The notes beneath the pieces were generated by a model. It searched no databases. It was not told the DNA's origin and saw only the letters and a list, made by a program, of their open reading frames with translations. From Prolixibacteraceae bacterium (GTDB lineage: Bacteria; Bacteroidota; Bacteroidia; Bacteroidales; Prolixibacteraceae), in the NCBI GenBank assembly GCA_016931875.1, contig JAFGDX010000324.1, positions 1 through 7,184 of the forward strand: DNA of 7,184 bases, in the 5' to 3' direction. A program made the position numbers and the translations under genes. Within the stretch, counting starts at the first letter, position 1. Every line of letters starts with the position of its first letter. Positions 1 through 6,257 of this stretch are shown here, piece by piece.

Positions 1-1043
1 TTGCGGAATTGTGGTTGATTGGCCACTACTTGTTGTAAGGTTTTTTGCAGGAGGATGTGGCGATTGTTGTCTTCAGTTAAACTGTAAAGTTTTTGGAGTG
101 CTTCCACGTGAGCAGTATACAATGCCATGTTCGATTTTACTGCAATATCGGGCTGAACACCACGTTGTTCCCAGTTGGTCTTTGTTACCGGGTTTATTGA
201 TCGCATATATGGAACAGAAATACTAAAATGCGAATTCACCCTTGCATAATCGGTTGGGTTGGCGCCTCCGCGGGTGGTTTCGCCCACAATTTCAGCCCGT
301 TCTGCATGTTTTAAATCGTAGGCCAGTTCTTCGCCTCCCGAAAAAGTACGGCCACTGGTTAAAATATAAATCGGCTTTTCAACATATTTTTCTCCGGGAA
401 CCCATGCACAGGTCCAGAATTGTTTGGTTGAATTGGTTTCGCGGGTATAAAAATCAAACAAATGTACCGGCTCTTTAAAAAAGTAACTGCACAAAAACGG
501 AATCGTGTTTTCATCAAGGCTTCCCCGGCACTCCCGCAAATCGATGATCAGTGCATCGGTATTTTTTATAAACCCGATGGCAGCCATTAATGTGTCGGCA
601 CACAAATCCAACGGTCCAAACATAGGAATTTCAAGGTAGCCAATGTTTCCCTCCAGAATTTTTTTTGATGTAACCCCGTAGTTGTTTTCCTGCATCAGGT
701 TTTGTATCCATTTTTCTCCTGCATCATCTTTTTCGTTTTCATCGGGTTGAGGCTCTCTTTGTTCTTCAAACTGTATTTTCAAATGAAGGTCTTTCGAAAC
801 TTGCTGAAGATCGCTTGTTAGCTGAAAAGCAAATTCTTCCGCCAGCGAAATTGTATCGTATTTGCCGGACTCAAGGTTGGAAATCACAACGTTTTTCATA
901 CTATCGGCAACTTCCGGGAAAATGTACCTGTTTTCAAGAATCTCCAGTATTTTTTGGATGCTTTCTTTTTTTTCGGAATCTGAAATCTGGCTGCTGGCGA
1001 TAAACGGGACAACAACCATCAAAAGAATAATCAGTTTTTTCAT
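1..1043 (-). CDS. Exported S41-family peptidase (IRBP/tail-specific protease-like), 3' end cut by window edge
   Basis: The frame is open from an ATG at 1043 to the left edge with no stop, giving 347 residues; the C-terminus lies outside. Residues 1-18 form a Sec signal peptide (KK, then a hydrophobic run to IASS), so the protein is exported to the periplasm or surface. Residues about 20-110 resemble the helical N-terminal domain of IRBP-like S41 proteins, including a D-L-H motif (His87). From about 128 onward is the catalytic domain: GNIGYLEIPMFG (132-143), IDLRECRGS (167-175) and TSGRTFSGGEE (229-239), with the likely nucleophile Ser235, followed by GETTRGGA (254-261). No PDZ domain is visible between the two parts. 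The usual glycine-rich R-x-N-G-G-G turn is reduced to RECRGS. Known family members cleave peptides; the substrate here is unknown. It lies 29 bases after the RidA-like gene and probably shares its transcript. Confidence 0.9.
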   Translation of the reverse strand, partial: MKKLIILLMVVVPFIASSQISDSEKKESIQKILEILENRYIFPEVADSMKNVVISNLESGKYDTISLAEEFAFQLTSDLQQVSKDLHLKIQFEEQREPQPDENEKDDAGEKWIQNLMQENNYGVTSKKILEGNIGYLEIPMFGPLDLCADTLMAAIGFIKNTDALIIDLRECRGSLDENTIPFLCSYFFKEPVHLFDFYTRETNSTKQFWTCAWVPGEKYVEKPIYILTSGRTFSGGEELAYDLKHAERAEIVGETTRGGANPTDYARVNSHFSISVPYMRSINPVTKTNWEQRGVQPDIAVKSNMALYTAHVEALQKLYSLTEDNNRHILLQKTLQQVVANQPQFR

Positions 1044-1072
1044 TTTTTACTAAAAGTTTATATTCGGTTTCA

Positions 1073-1525
1073 TCATTGAAGTGTCAGCGATGCGGTAATT
1101 CCGGCAGAAAAATTGCGGGGGAGGCTGGCCACGCCAATTAATGCACGGGAATGCGTGCCTTTTTCACCCAAAATTTCAGCAATCAAATCAGAGGCGCCGT
1201 CTGCCACATGCGGAGCGTTATCCCAATCTGCAGTACTTCGATAATATGCATCAATGTGGTTTATACCCACCAAACTTTCATATCGAATATATTTGTTGAT
1301 TTGAGCAAGCAGGTTGAGGGCACAAAGTTGCATCGCTTTATACCCGTCATCAGAATTTAATTCTCTTCCCAGTGTCCCCTGGTAATAAAATTTTCCGTTC
1401 AGAATGGGAAACTGTATGGCCACAAATGCCTGCCTGCCTCTAATATTCACTGAGGTGTAATTTCCTCCGGGAGTGGGTGGGTCGGGCAATACAATTCCCA
1501 ACTTTTTGAGCCTGTTTTTAATCAT
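1073..1525 (-). CDS. RidA/YjgF/YER057c/UK114-family protein (about 150-residue subgroup)
   Basis: This 150-residue protein has the features of the longer RidA-like subgroup: start RLKKLGIVLPDPPTPGGNY (5-23), the G-x-L-G-x-E-L segment near 51-56, an LCALNLLAQI helix (67-76), the VADGASDLIAEILG stretch (107-120) and C-terminal HSRALIGVASLP (125-136). Canonical RidA hydrolyses reactive enamine/imine intermediates from amino-acid metabolism in the cytoplasm, using an arginine in the R-x-x-V-x-x-x-x-L-P region; here that is Arg127. The glutamate usually found a few residues later (IEIEA in E. coli RidA) is replaced (AGITA), so canonical deaminase activity is uncertain. There is no signal peptide. 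The ATG lies inside the stop region of the upstream hydrolase gene (overlap ATGATTAA), indicating translational coupling. Family assignment is firm; the substrate is unknown. Confidence 0.92.
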   Translation of the reverse strand: MIKNRLKKLGIVLPDPPTPGGNYTSVNIRGRQAFVAIQFPILNGKFYYQGTLGRELNSDDGYKAMQLCALNLLAQINKYIRYESLVGINHIDAYYRSTADWDNAPHVADGASDLIAEILGEKGTHSRALIGVASLPRNFSAGITASLTLQ

Positions 1526-2321
1526 AATTTGGCAGATTAAAATTTAAAGTACTTCCGTTGCCGGGTATAAATAAACGTTCTTCCGGAATTCCTCTTTTGA
1601 GGGTGTAATCTCTCAGTCCCTGCCTTGTCACGGTTTCGTGATCGAGCGCCTCCAAATGGGTGGCAATTATTTGGCTATCGGGAGCAAAATTGCAGAGTTC
1701 AACTACTTGTTGCTCGTCCATAATTACCGCCTGGCTATCGTGTGGCAGCGAAACACCAAACGGATTAAGCTCTTTTAAAAATCGGTTTCCCCCGGCATGG
1801 CAAACTATAATTTGTGGCCGGAATTTCCTGATGGAAATTTTTACCTCATCACAAAAAATGGTATCACCACACCAATACAAAGTGTTTTCTTCCGGATGCT
1901 CAAAAACAAATCCTGAAACGGGACCCGTGAACTTCAGAATCTCACCGCTGCCATGATTTCCCCCGGTGCGGTGAATTATTAAATCTCCGCCAATTACCGA
2001 TGAATGAATTCCGGTAATATTCCGAAATCCTGCATTTCTGATGGGTTCAACATCCTTTGGTTGACAAAACAGAGGGAAATTTTTGGGAATCATCTCCTGA
2101 GCTTTTTCATCAAAATGATCGGGGTGGAGGTGAGACACCAGGATAAAATCAACATCTTTTAAAATTTCGTCAACCGGCAAAGGCAAGTCAACCGTTGGGT
2201 TTTTCGATAACCCTGAAAACGGAGGTTGGGTAAATCGATCGGCAAAATACGGGTCAATCAAAAATACCAAACCCCCGTACCTTATTTTTACCGTAGCATT
2301 TCGAATCAACTGTATTTTCAC
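1518..2321 (-). CDS. Metallo-beta-lactamase-fold hydrolase, UlaG-like (COG2220)
   Basis: This 267-residue cytoplasmic protein has no signal peptide. It carries the binuclear-metal signature SHLHPDHFD (63-71), giving His64, His66, Asp68 and His69. Further candidate ligands are His123 in GGNHGSGE, Asp153 in CGDT, and His222 in ATHLEALDH (220-228). The N-terminal half has the usual strand pattern (VKIRYGG, VFLIDPYF) of the COG2220 group, whose best-known member UlaG is an L-ascorbate-6-phosphate lactonase; others hydrolyse esters, phosphodiesters or N-acyl bonds. The start is GTG at 2321: the upstream in-frame stretch has no ATG before a TGA, and MKIQLIRNATVKI fits the usual family start. It follows the PKD lipoprotein by 39 bases and overlaps the RidA-like gene by 8. 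Fold and metal dependence are well supported; the reaction is not known. Confidence 0.92.
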   Translation of the reverse strand: MKIQLIRNATVKIRYGGLVFLIDPYFADRFTQPPFSGLSKNPTVDLPLPVDEILKDVDFILVSHLHPDHFDEKAQEMIPKNFPLFCQPKDVEPIRNAGFRNITGIHSSVIGGDLIIHRTGGNHGSGEILKFTGPVSGFVFEHPEENTLYWCGDTIFCDEVKISIRKFRPQIIVCHAGGNRFLKELNPFGVSLPHDSQAVIMDEQQVVELCNFAPDSQIIATHLEALDHETVTRQGLRDYTLKRGIPEERLFIPGNGSTLNFNLPNYD

Positions 2322-2360
2322 TTTAATGGGTTTACTTGTAAATCAATTTGTTTAAGAACA

Positions 2361-2711
2361 TTAATTTGAATCATAAGTTATACTAAGCGATTTTGAATAA
2401 TAAGATGTGTTTCCGTTGCAATTCGTTACACGAAGTACCACATTAAATTCACCATAATCATTGAATTTATGAACAGGGTTCTCATTATCAGACGATTCGC
2501 CATCGCCAAAAGTCCACATAAAATTTGAGTTTTCAGTCACATTTTCCGAAGTATTCTGAAACTGGACACAGGTGTTTGAGGCATTTTCGCACCGGAACCT
2601 GGAATATTCAAATCCGGCGACGGGGATTTCGGTGCTTTCACAATCATTACAATGTTCTTCGGTGCACGACAAAACAATAAAAATAAGGCTTGCTAATATG
2701 AATTTTTTCAT
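2361..2711 (-). CDS. Small PKD-domain lipoprotein, probably surface-exposed
   Basis: This is a 116-residue protein. Residues 1-15 are a lipoprotein signal peptide ending in the lipobox VLSC, with lipidated Cys16. The residues after the cysteine (TEEHCNDCE) are acidic, resembling the export signal that sends Bacteroidota lipoproteins to the cell surface. The rest (about 30-112) is a single PKD domain, identified by WTFGDG (66-71), the N-P-V-H-K-F turn (78-83), YGEFNVVLRVTN (86-97) and the closing SKSLSITY strand. Cysteines at 21, 24, 41, 48 and 98 could form disulfides outside the cell. PKD domains are beta-sandwich binding or spacer modules, normally attached to enzymes or adhesins; here the domain stands alone. 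The gene sits 27 bases after the amidohydrolase and 39 before the MBL hydrolase, in the middle of a metabolic operon. Its ligand and role are unknown. Confidence 0.88.
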   Translation of the reverse strand: MKKFILASLIFIVLSCTEEHCNDCESTEIPVAGFEYSRFRCENASNTCVQFQNTSENVTENSNFMWTFGDGESSDNENPVHKFNDYGEFNVVLRVTNCNGNTSYYSKSLSITYDSN

Positions 2712-2738
2712 ACTTGATATTTTATTGAATATTATCGG

Positions 2739-4091
2739 TTAAACAGTTTCAACCAGCTTTTTATTCAAAATACGGGACGCAGATTCACGGGCCTTTTCAA
2801 GCAAATCCTGTAAATCAGGATAAATCAGTTTTCCGTGTTTTTTCAGAATTTTTCCGGCCACCAGCACTGTGTCCACATGATTTTCTTTTGCATATAAAAC
2901 CACAGAGGAAACCGGGTTTGCGGAAGGTGAAAGTGAGATATTCCGGGTGTCGATAAGAATGATATCGGCTTGTTTCCCCGTTTCAAGTGTGCCGGTTTTG
3001 TGCAAAAGTCCAAGCGTTTCTGCGCCGCCTGAAGTAGCCATTTTCAAAATATCGGAATCTGTTATCGTCAGTTTTTCAGGCATTTCCCCTTTTTGGTAAA
3101 GAATTTCATTCTGGATGGCGCGTTCGGCCTGCAGCGCTGTTTTCATTTGGTCGAACATATTTCCTGAAGTGGCTGTAACTACATCCACGCCAAGGCCGCA
3201 AGTAATTCCGTTTCGGATGGCTTTTCCGGTGGCAGGTAATCCCAATCCCATTTGCAGTTCAACTTCCGGAGTTACCGAAACCGTGCAATTGTGGCCGGAC
3301 AGCAGGTTAAAGTCGTTCTCAGTGAGGGTGTTGGCGTGTGCAAAATTCAGATCGGCTCCAAGCAAATCAGCTTCGTATAATTTCTGAACCCCGTTGTATT
3401 TGGGGCCAAAAGTACCGCCGCCAATGTGCATTGAAATTTGAAGATCAAGTTTACGGCCCAGCAAAATGTCGTGCCGGGTAACTTCCATGGTTGAATATTC
3501 CGGTCCGCGAATGGCCAGTGCCATGGTAACAAGTTCGTCATCAGATGGTAGTAGTTTTTTCCGAACGATTTTTGCTTCGAGAGGATGTTTTAACTGACTT
3601 TCGTAAAACCATTCCCAAACCGATGTTCCCGGGGTTCCGTAACCGAATTTGGCACGAATTCCGGAATCACGAAGGGCCTGGATGGCGGCTTCGGCGTGTT
3701 CCATGGAATTCATAATGTGCGACCAGTCGAAAACGGTGGTAATCCCTGCGTTGATGGCTTCCAGTGCTCCCAGAAGGTTTCCGGTGTACACATCGCCGGG
3801 TTCAAAATGAGGGGCAATTCCGCCAAGCACAACGTTTAAATATTCCATTAATGTCTGGTTTGCGGCGATTCCTTTGAAAGCGGTTTCCCATAAATGACGG
3901 TGTGTGTCAACCAACCCGGGCATAACAATCATTCCGTTTGCATCAATTATTTCAGCATCACCCGGAGGATGAATTTTATTTCCGATTTGTGTGATTCTGT
4001 CATTTCTGATCAGAAGATCGGCTGAAACGGGTTGTACGGTTCCATTTTCGAAGGTTAGTACTGTTCCGTGTTGAATTAAAATTGTTTTCAT
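2739..4091 (-). CDS. Metal-dependent amidohydrolase, COG0402 (TRZ/ATZ, SAH/cytosine-deaminase-like)
   Basis: This 450-residue cytoplasmic enzyme has the layout of the ATZ/TRZ amidohydrolases: an N-terminal beta-sandwich piece (1-55), the TIM barrel opened by MPGLVDTHRHLWE (57-69; metal ligands His64 and His66), His222 in SMHIGG, His252 in FAHANTL, Asp303 in GLGVDVV, and a C-terminal sandwich closed by GTLETGKQADIILID (367-381). Relatives deaminate S-adenosylhomocysteine, guanine, cytosine or s-triazines. The usual catalytic glutamate three residues after the third metal His (H-x-x-E) is absent: the sequence is His222-Ile-Gly-Gly. An unusual TPEVELQMGLG segment (274-284) stands where deaminases usually have N-P-x-S-N. 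The chemistry may therefore be hydrolysis of another C-N or C-Cl bond. It is the first gene of a tight five-gene run, behind a perfect FNR-like palindrome. The family is firm, the substrate open. Confidence 0.9.
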   Translation of the reverse strand: MKTILIQHGTVLTFENGTVQPVSADLLIRNDRITQIGNKIHPPGDAEIIDANGMIVMPGLVDTHRHLWETAFKGIAANQTLMEYLNVVLGGIAPHFEPGDVYTGNLLGALEAINAGITTVFDWSHIMNSMEHAEAAIQALRDSGIRAKFGYGTPGTSVWEWFYESQLKHPLEAKIVRKKLLPSDDELVTMALAIRGPEYSTMEVTRHDILLGRKLDLQISMHIGGGTFGPKYNGVQKLYEADLLGADLNFAHANTLTENDFNLLSGHNCTVSVTPEVELQMGLGLPATGKAIRNGITCGLGVDVVTATSGNMFDQMKTALQAERAIQNEILYQKGEMPEKLTITDSDILKMATSGGAETLGLLHKTGTLETGKQADIILIDTRNISLSPSANPVSSVVLYAKENHVDTVLVAGKILKKHGKLIYPDLQDLLEKARESASRILNKKLVETV

Positions 4092-4116
4092 GTTCTGTTG
4101 TTTTTAAATGATAAAA

Positions 4117-4124
4117 CAAAGAAA
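4117..4124 (-). promoter_or_regulatory. Possible Bacteroidota -7 promoter element of the amidohydrolase operon
   Basis: Read on the minus strand this is TTTCTTTG, matching the Bacteroidota -7 consensus TAnnTTTG at five of six fixed positions. It would place transcription start near 4111, giving a leader of about 20 bases before the ATG at 4091. No TTG -33 element stands at the usual spacing. The palindrome upstream could compensate by activator-dependent recruitment. The match is short and could be chance. Confidence 0.35.
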
Positions 4125-4146
4125 CATGAGCGGCGGGAGAACAGGA

Positions 4147-4160
4147 TTGATTCAAATCAA
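4147..4160 (-). promoter_or_regulatory. FNR/CRP-type operator palindrome upstream of the amidohydrolase
   Basis: The sequence TTGATTCAAATCAA is a perfect inverted repeat and matches the FNR consensus TTGAT-N4-ATCAA at all ten fixed bases. Its centre (4153.5) lies 62-63 bases before the amidohydrolase start codon and about 42 bases before the start point predicted from the -7 element at 4117-4124, the spacing of a class II activator site. It sits in the 92-base gap after the nitroreductase stop, so the amidohydrolase operon is its only downstream target. Which CRP/FNR-family protein binds it, if any, cannot be seen here. Confidence 0.5.
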
Positions 4161-4183
4161 GAAAGGTGATCGGGGGGTATCAG

Positions 4184-4744
4184 TTAGCTTTCCAATTGAA
4201 AAACAAACTCTTTTTGTTCTTTTCTTGAAAAATGCTGGGCCATTCTGTTTTTCTGATCTTCCGACGGGTTTTGTTCATCGGCCGGAAAGCCGGCAGCAAT
4301 CATGGTAACGGGCTCAAAAATTTCGGTATCCAGCTGCAGGTACTCTGCGGCTTTTTCTTTGTCGAAACCCCCCATTTGATGGACCTGTAAACCCATTTCT
4401 GCTGCCTGAATGGCAATGGAAACGTTGGCCGCGCCAATATCGTGAAGAGCCTTGCCATTGGGGCGGTTGTTGTGGCCCGAAACTTTTTTCATAACCGACA
4501 CCATTAACACCTGCGCATCTTTTGCCCAGTAAGGATTATTTCCGGTTAGCAGCCCGACAAATTCATTAAATACTTTGGTATTTTTCCGCTCTGCATAATA
4601 ATAATTCCAGGGCTGTTCGTTTCTGGATGAAGGTGCCCAGCGCGCAGCTTCAAACAACAATTCAATCATTTCAGTTGTAAGCGGTTTTTCTGAAAAAACA
4701 CGCGGGCTCCACCGCTTTTGTATCGCTTTATTCAATTGTATCAT
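4184..4744 (-). CDS. FMN-dependent nitroreductase-family oxidoreductase
   Basis: This 186-residue protein belongs to the small nitroreductase family (flavin-dependent, usually homodimeric, NAD(P)H-using cytoplasmic enzymes). Visible family features are the N-terminal FMN-phosphate motif KRWSPRVF (10-17), ARWAPSSRNEQPW (34-46), which contacts the flavin, HDIGAANVSIAIQAAEMGL (101-119) for the central helix, and MIAAGFPAD (148-156) before the C-terminal tail. Family members reduce nitroaromatics, quinones or enones, or act on flavins and dehalogenation substrates; nothing here identifies the physiological substrate. The ATG at 4744 fits the family start (I-x-x-R-x-S-x-R). It lies beyond the gltA terminator and 92 bases before the amidohydrolase. 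I see no terminator after it, so some read-through into the amidohydrolase run is possible. Confidence 0.92.
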   Translation of the reverse strand: MIQLNKAIQKRWSPRVFSEKPLTTEMIELLFEAARWAPSSRNEQPWNYYYAERKNTKVFNEFVGLLTGNNPYWAKDAQVLMVSVMKKVSGHNNRPNGKALHDIGAANVSIAIQAAEMGLQVHQMGGFDKEKAAEYLQLDTEIFEPVTMIAAGFPADEQNPSEDQKNRMAQHFSRKEQKEFVFQLES

Positions 4745-4775
4745 TTTTTAAGGTTTTACTGTAGTAACATTTCTG

Positions 4776-4807
4776 TATAAATATGGTTTTCAGTTTTGAA
4801 CACCCAA
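4776..4807 (-). promoter_or_regulatory. Weak candidate promoter for the nitroreductase gene
   Basis: On the minus strand a TTG (4805-4807) is followed after 21 bases by TATTTATA (4776-4783), a partial match to the Bacteroidota pair TTG / TAnnTTTG. It would start transcription about 25 bases before the ATG at 4744. It lies in the 154-base gap after the gltA terminator, where a new promoter is expected. The -7 box is imperfect, so this is tentative. Nothing else coding or structured is seen in this gap apart from the terminator. Confidence 0.28.
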
Positions 4808-4860
4808 AAGCAGGCGATTCATTTCCGGATTAAAAAGGAGGAAAAGACAGTTTCCTGAAT

Positions 4861-4885
4861 AAAAAAAGCCGGAAGGCCGGCTTTT
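4861..4885 (-). terminator. Rho-independent terminator of the icd-gltA operon
   Basis: On the minus strand, 13 bases after the gltA stop codon, the RNA can fold a 9-bp stem (AAAAGCCGG paired with CCGGCTTTT, 4864-4872 with 4877-4885; CCTT loop) with a GC-rich core of five pairs, followed by a run of seven U (4861-4867). The position directly after gltA, the stem and the U-run together make this a strong intrinsic terminator. Read in the other direction it has only four U, so it probably works mainly for the minus strand. Confidence 0.93.
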
Positions 4886-4898
4886 AAAATTATTGATT

Positions 4899-6218
4899 TT
4901 AACAATCTTTCTTTTCCCCGTGAACCTGTTCGTAAAACCAGCTAAGCGGGTGCGAAGTTGGTCTTTCAATTGGCATGCCGTAAATACGGTCGTTTACCAG
5001 GGAGGCGAGAACGCCCAAAGCCCTTGAAACTCCAAATAATACGGTGTAAAAAGTATATTCTTTGATTCCGTAATGGTACAACAACGAACCGCTGAATGCA
5101 TCGACATTGGGCCATGGGTTTTTGATTTTGGCAATATCGGAAAGAATAGGCGGAACGATGCGATACAACTGGTTGGCAAGATTTACCATGGTGTCGTCTT
5201 TTATGTATTTATTGGCAAACTCCTGCTGTGCTGTAAATCGCGGGTCGGTTTTGCGTAATACCGCATGTCCGTAACCCGGGATAACGCGTCCTTCCTGCAG
5301 GGTTTTTTTGCAGTAATCTTCCACCTGCTGATCGGTTGGCGAGTCGGTATCAAGATATTCCAGCATCTCAAACATCCAGTGAATAACATCCTGATTGGCA
5401 AAACCGTGTAACGGGCCTGCCAGTCCGGTCATGGCAGCTGCGTAGGCATAGTACGGATTGCTTAATGCCGAGCCAACCAGGTGGGCCGTGTGAGCCGATA
5501 CGTTTCCTCCTTCGTGGTCGGCATGGATGACCATGTATAAGCGGAACAACCTCCGGATATCTTCCGAGTCAAAACCCATCATATGCGCCAGGTTTCCTGC
5601 CCAGTCCAAACGCGGATTTGGTTCAATGTGATTATCGTTATGAAAATTTCTGCGGTAAATGTATGCAGCAATATGAGGAAGCCTTGCAATGAGGTTCATT
5701 ACATCTTCATAGGTAGCATCCCAGTAGAACTTTTTACTTACTCCTGCGCGGTATGCTTTCTGGAAAATGGATTCGGTAGCCATGGCCAGAATTGCCGCGC
5801 TAAACTGGGTCATTGGCCGCGAGTTCTTTGGCATTGCATCAATTACATCAAAAACGTGTTGCGGAACATGTGCTCTTGTGGCAAAGTCTTTCGAAAGGTT
5901 GATTACATCTTCCTGGGCCGGAATTTCGCCAATCAGCATCAGGTAAAACAAACCTTCGGGCAGCGGTTCACCTTCCGGATTCATACGGGGCAGTTTTTGC
6001 TGCAGTTCGGGAATTGAATACCCCTTGAAACGGATACCCTCCTCCGGGTCGAGTTTTGAAGTGTCGGTCACCAGTAGCGGAATTCCTTTCATACCGGTTA
6101 AAACCTGTCCGAGGGTAACCTGTGCAATTACTTTGTCAGAATATTCATTTTTTAGTTTTTGAAATTCTTTTGAGCATTTGCTGGCTTTTTGAAAAAATCT
6201 GTACTTAATGTATTCCAT
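4899..6218 (-). CDS. gltA: Citrate synthase, eukaryotic/mitochondrial type
   Basis: This enzyme condenses oxaloacetate and acetyl-CoA to citrate in the cytoplasm. At 439 residues it is colinear with animal mitochondrial citrate synthase (mature pig enzyme about 437) and shares long blocks with it: EGIRFKGYSIPE (60-71), IHADHEGGNVSAHTAHLVGS (231-250), GLAGPLHGFANQ (265-276), GYGHAVLRKTDPR (315-327), KNPWPNVDAFSG (366-377) and LFGVSRALGVLA (394-405). The catalytic triad is His271, His318 and Asp373 (pig His274, His320, Asp375). Oxaloacetate-binding candidates are His235, Arg327, Arg399 and Arg419. It is not the hexameric NADH-inhibited E. coli type, so allosteric NADH control is unlikely. No targeting or signal peptide is present. 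It follows icd by 39 bases and ends at a strong terminator, making it the last gene of that operon. Confidence 0.97.
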   Translation of the reverse strand: MEYIKYRFFQKASKCSKEFQKLKNEYSDKVIAQVTLGQVLTGMKGIPLLVTDTSKLDPEEGIRFKGYSIPELQQKLPRMNPEGEPLPEGLFYLMLIGEIPAQEDVINLSKDFATRAHVPQHVFDVIDAMPKNSRPMTQFSAAILAMATESIFQKAYRAGVSKKFYWDATYEDVMNLIARLPHIAAYIYRRNFHNDNHIEPNPRLDWAGNLAHMMGFDSEDIRRLFRLYMVIHADHEGGNVSAHTAHLVGSALSNPYYAYAAAMTGLAGPLHGFANQDVIHWMFEMLEYLDTDSPTDQQVEDYCKKTLQEGRVIPGYGHAVLRKTDPRFTAQQEFANKYIKDDTMVNLANQLYRIVPPILSDIAKIKNPWPNVDAFSGSLLYHYGIKEYTFYTVLFGVSRALGVLASLVNDRIYGMPIERPTSHPLSWFYEQVHGEKKDC

Positions 6219-6257
6219 TGTATTTTGTATTTGTTATTAATTATCCAGAATGTACTA

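Noticed and set aside
11..1053. Several short plus-strand open frames at the left end (11-226, 242-478, 815-1003, 862-1053)
   Set aside because: The minus strand is open across the whole stretch and encodes a convincing S41 peptidase; the plus-strand frames are its shadows.
4281..4294. GC-rich hairpin GCCGGAAAGCCGGC, one base different from the core of the gltA terminator (4868-4881)
   Set aside because: It is inside the nitroreductase, encoding the conserved A-G-F-P-A segment, and no U-run follows; the likeness is probably chance from favoured codons.
4846..4851. AGGAGG-like run on the plus strand resembling a Shine-Dalgarno site
   Set aside because: No plausible coding frame follows on that strand, and genes here do not appear to rely on Shine-Dalgarno sites.
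5583..6017. A 144-residue plus-strand open frame opposite gltA
   Set aside because: It is antisense to a highly conserved citrate synthase, has a cysteine/phenylalanine-rich composition typical of shadow frames, and matches no family I recognise.
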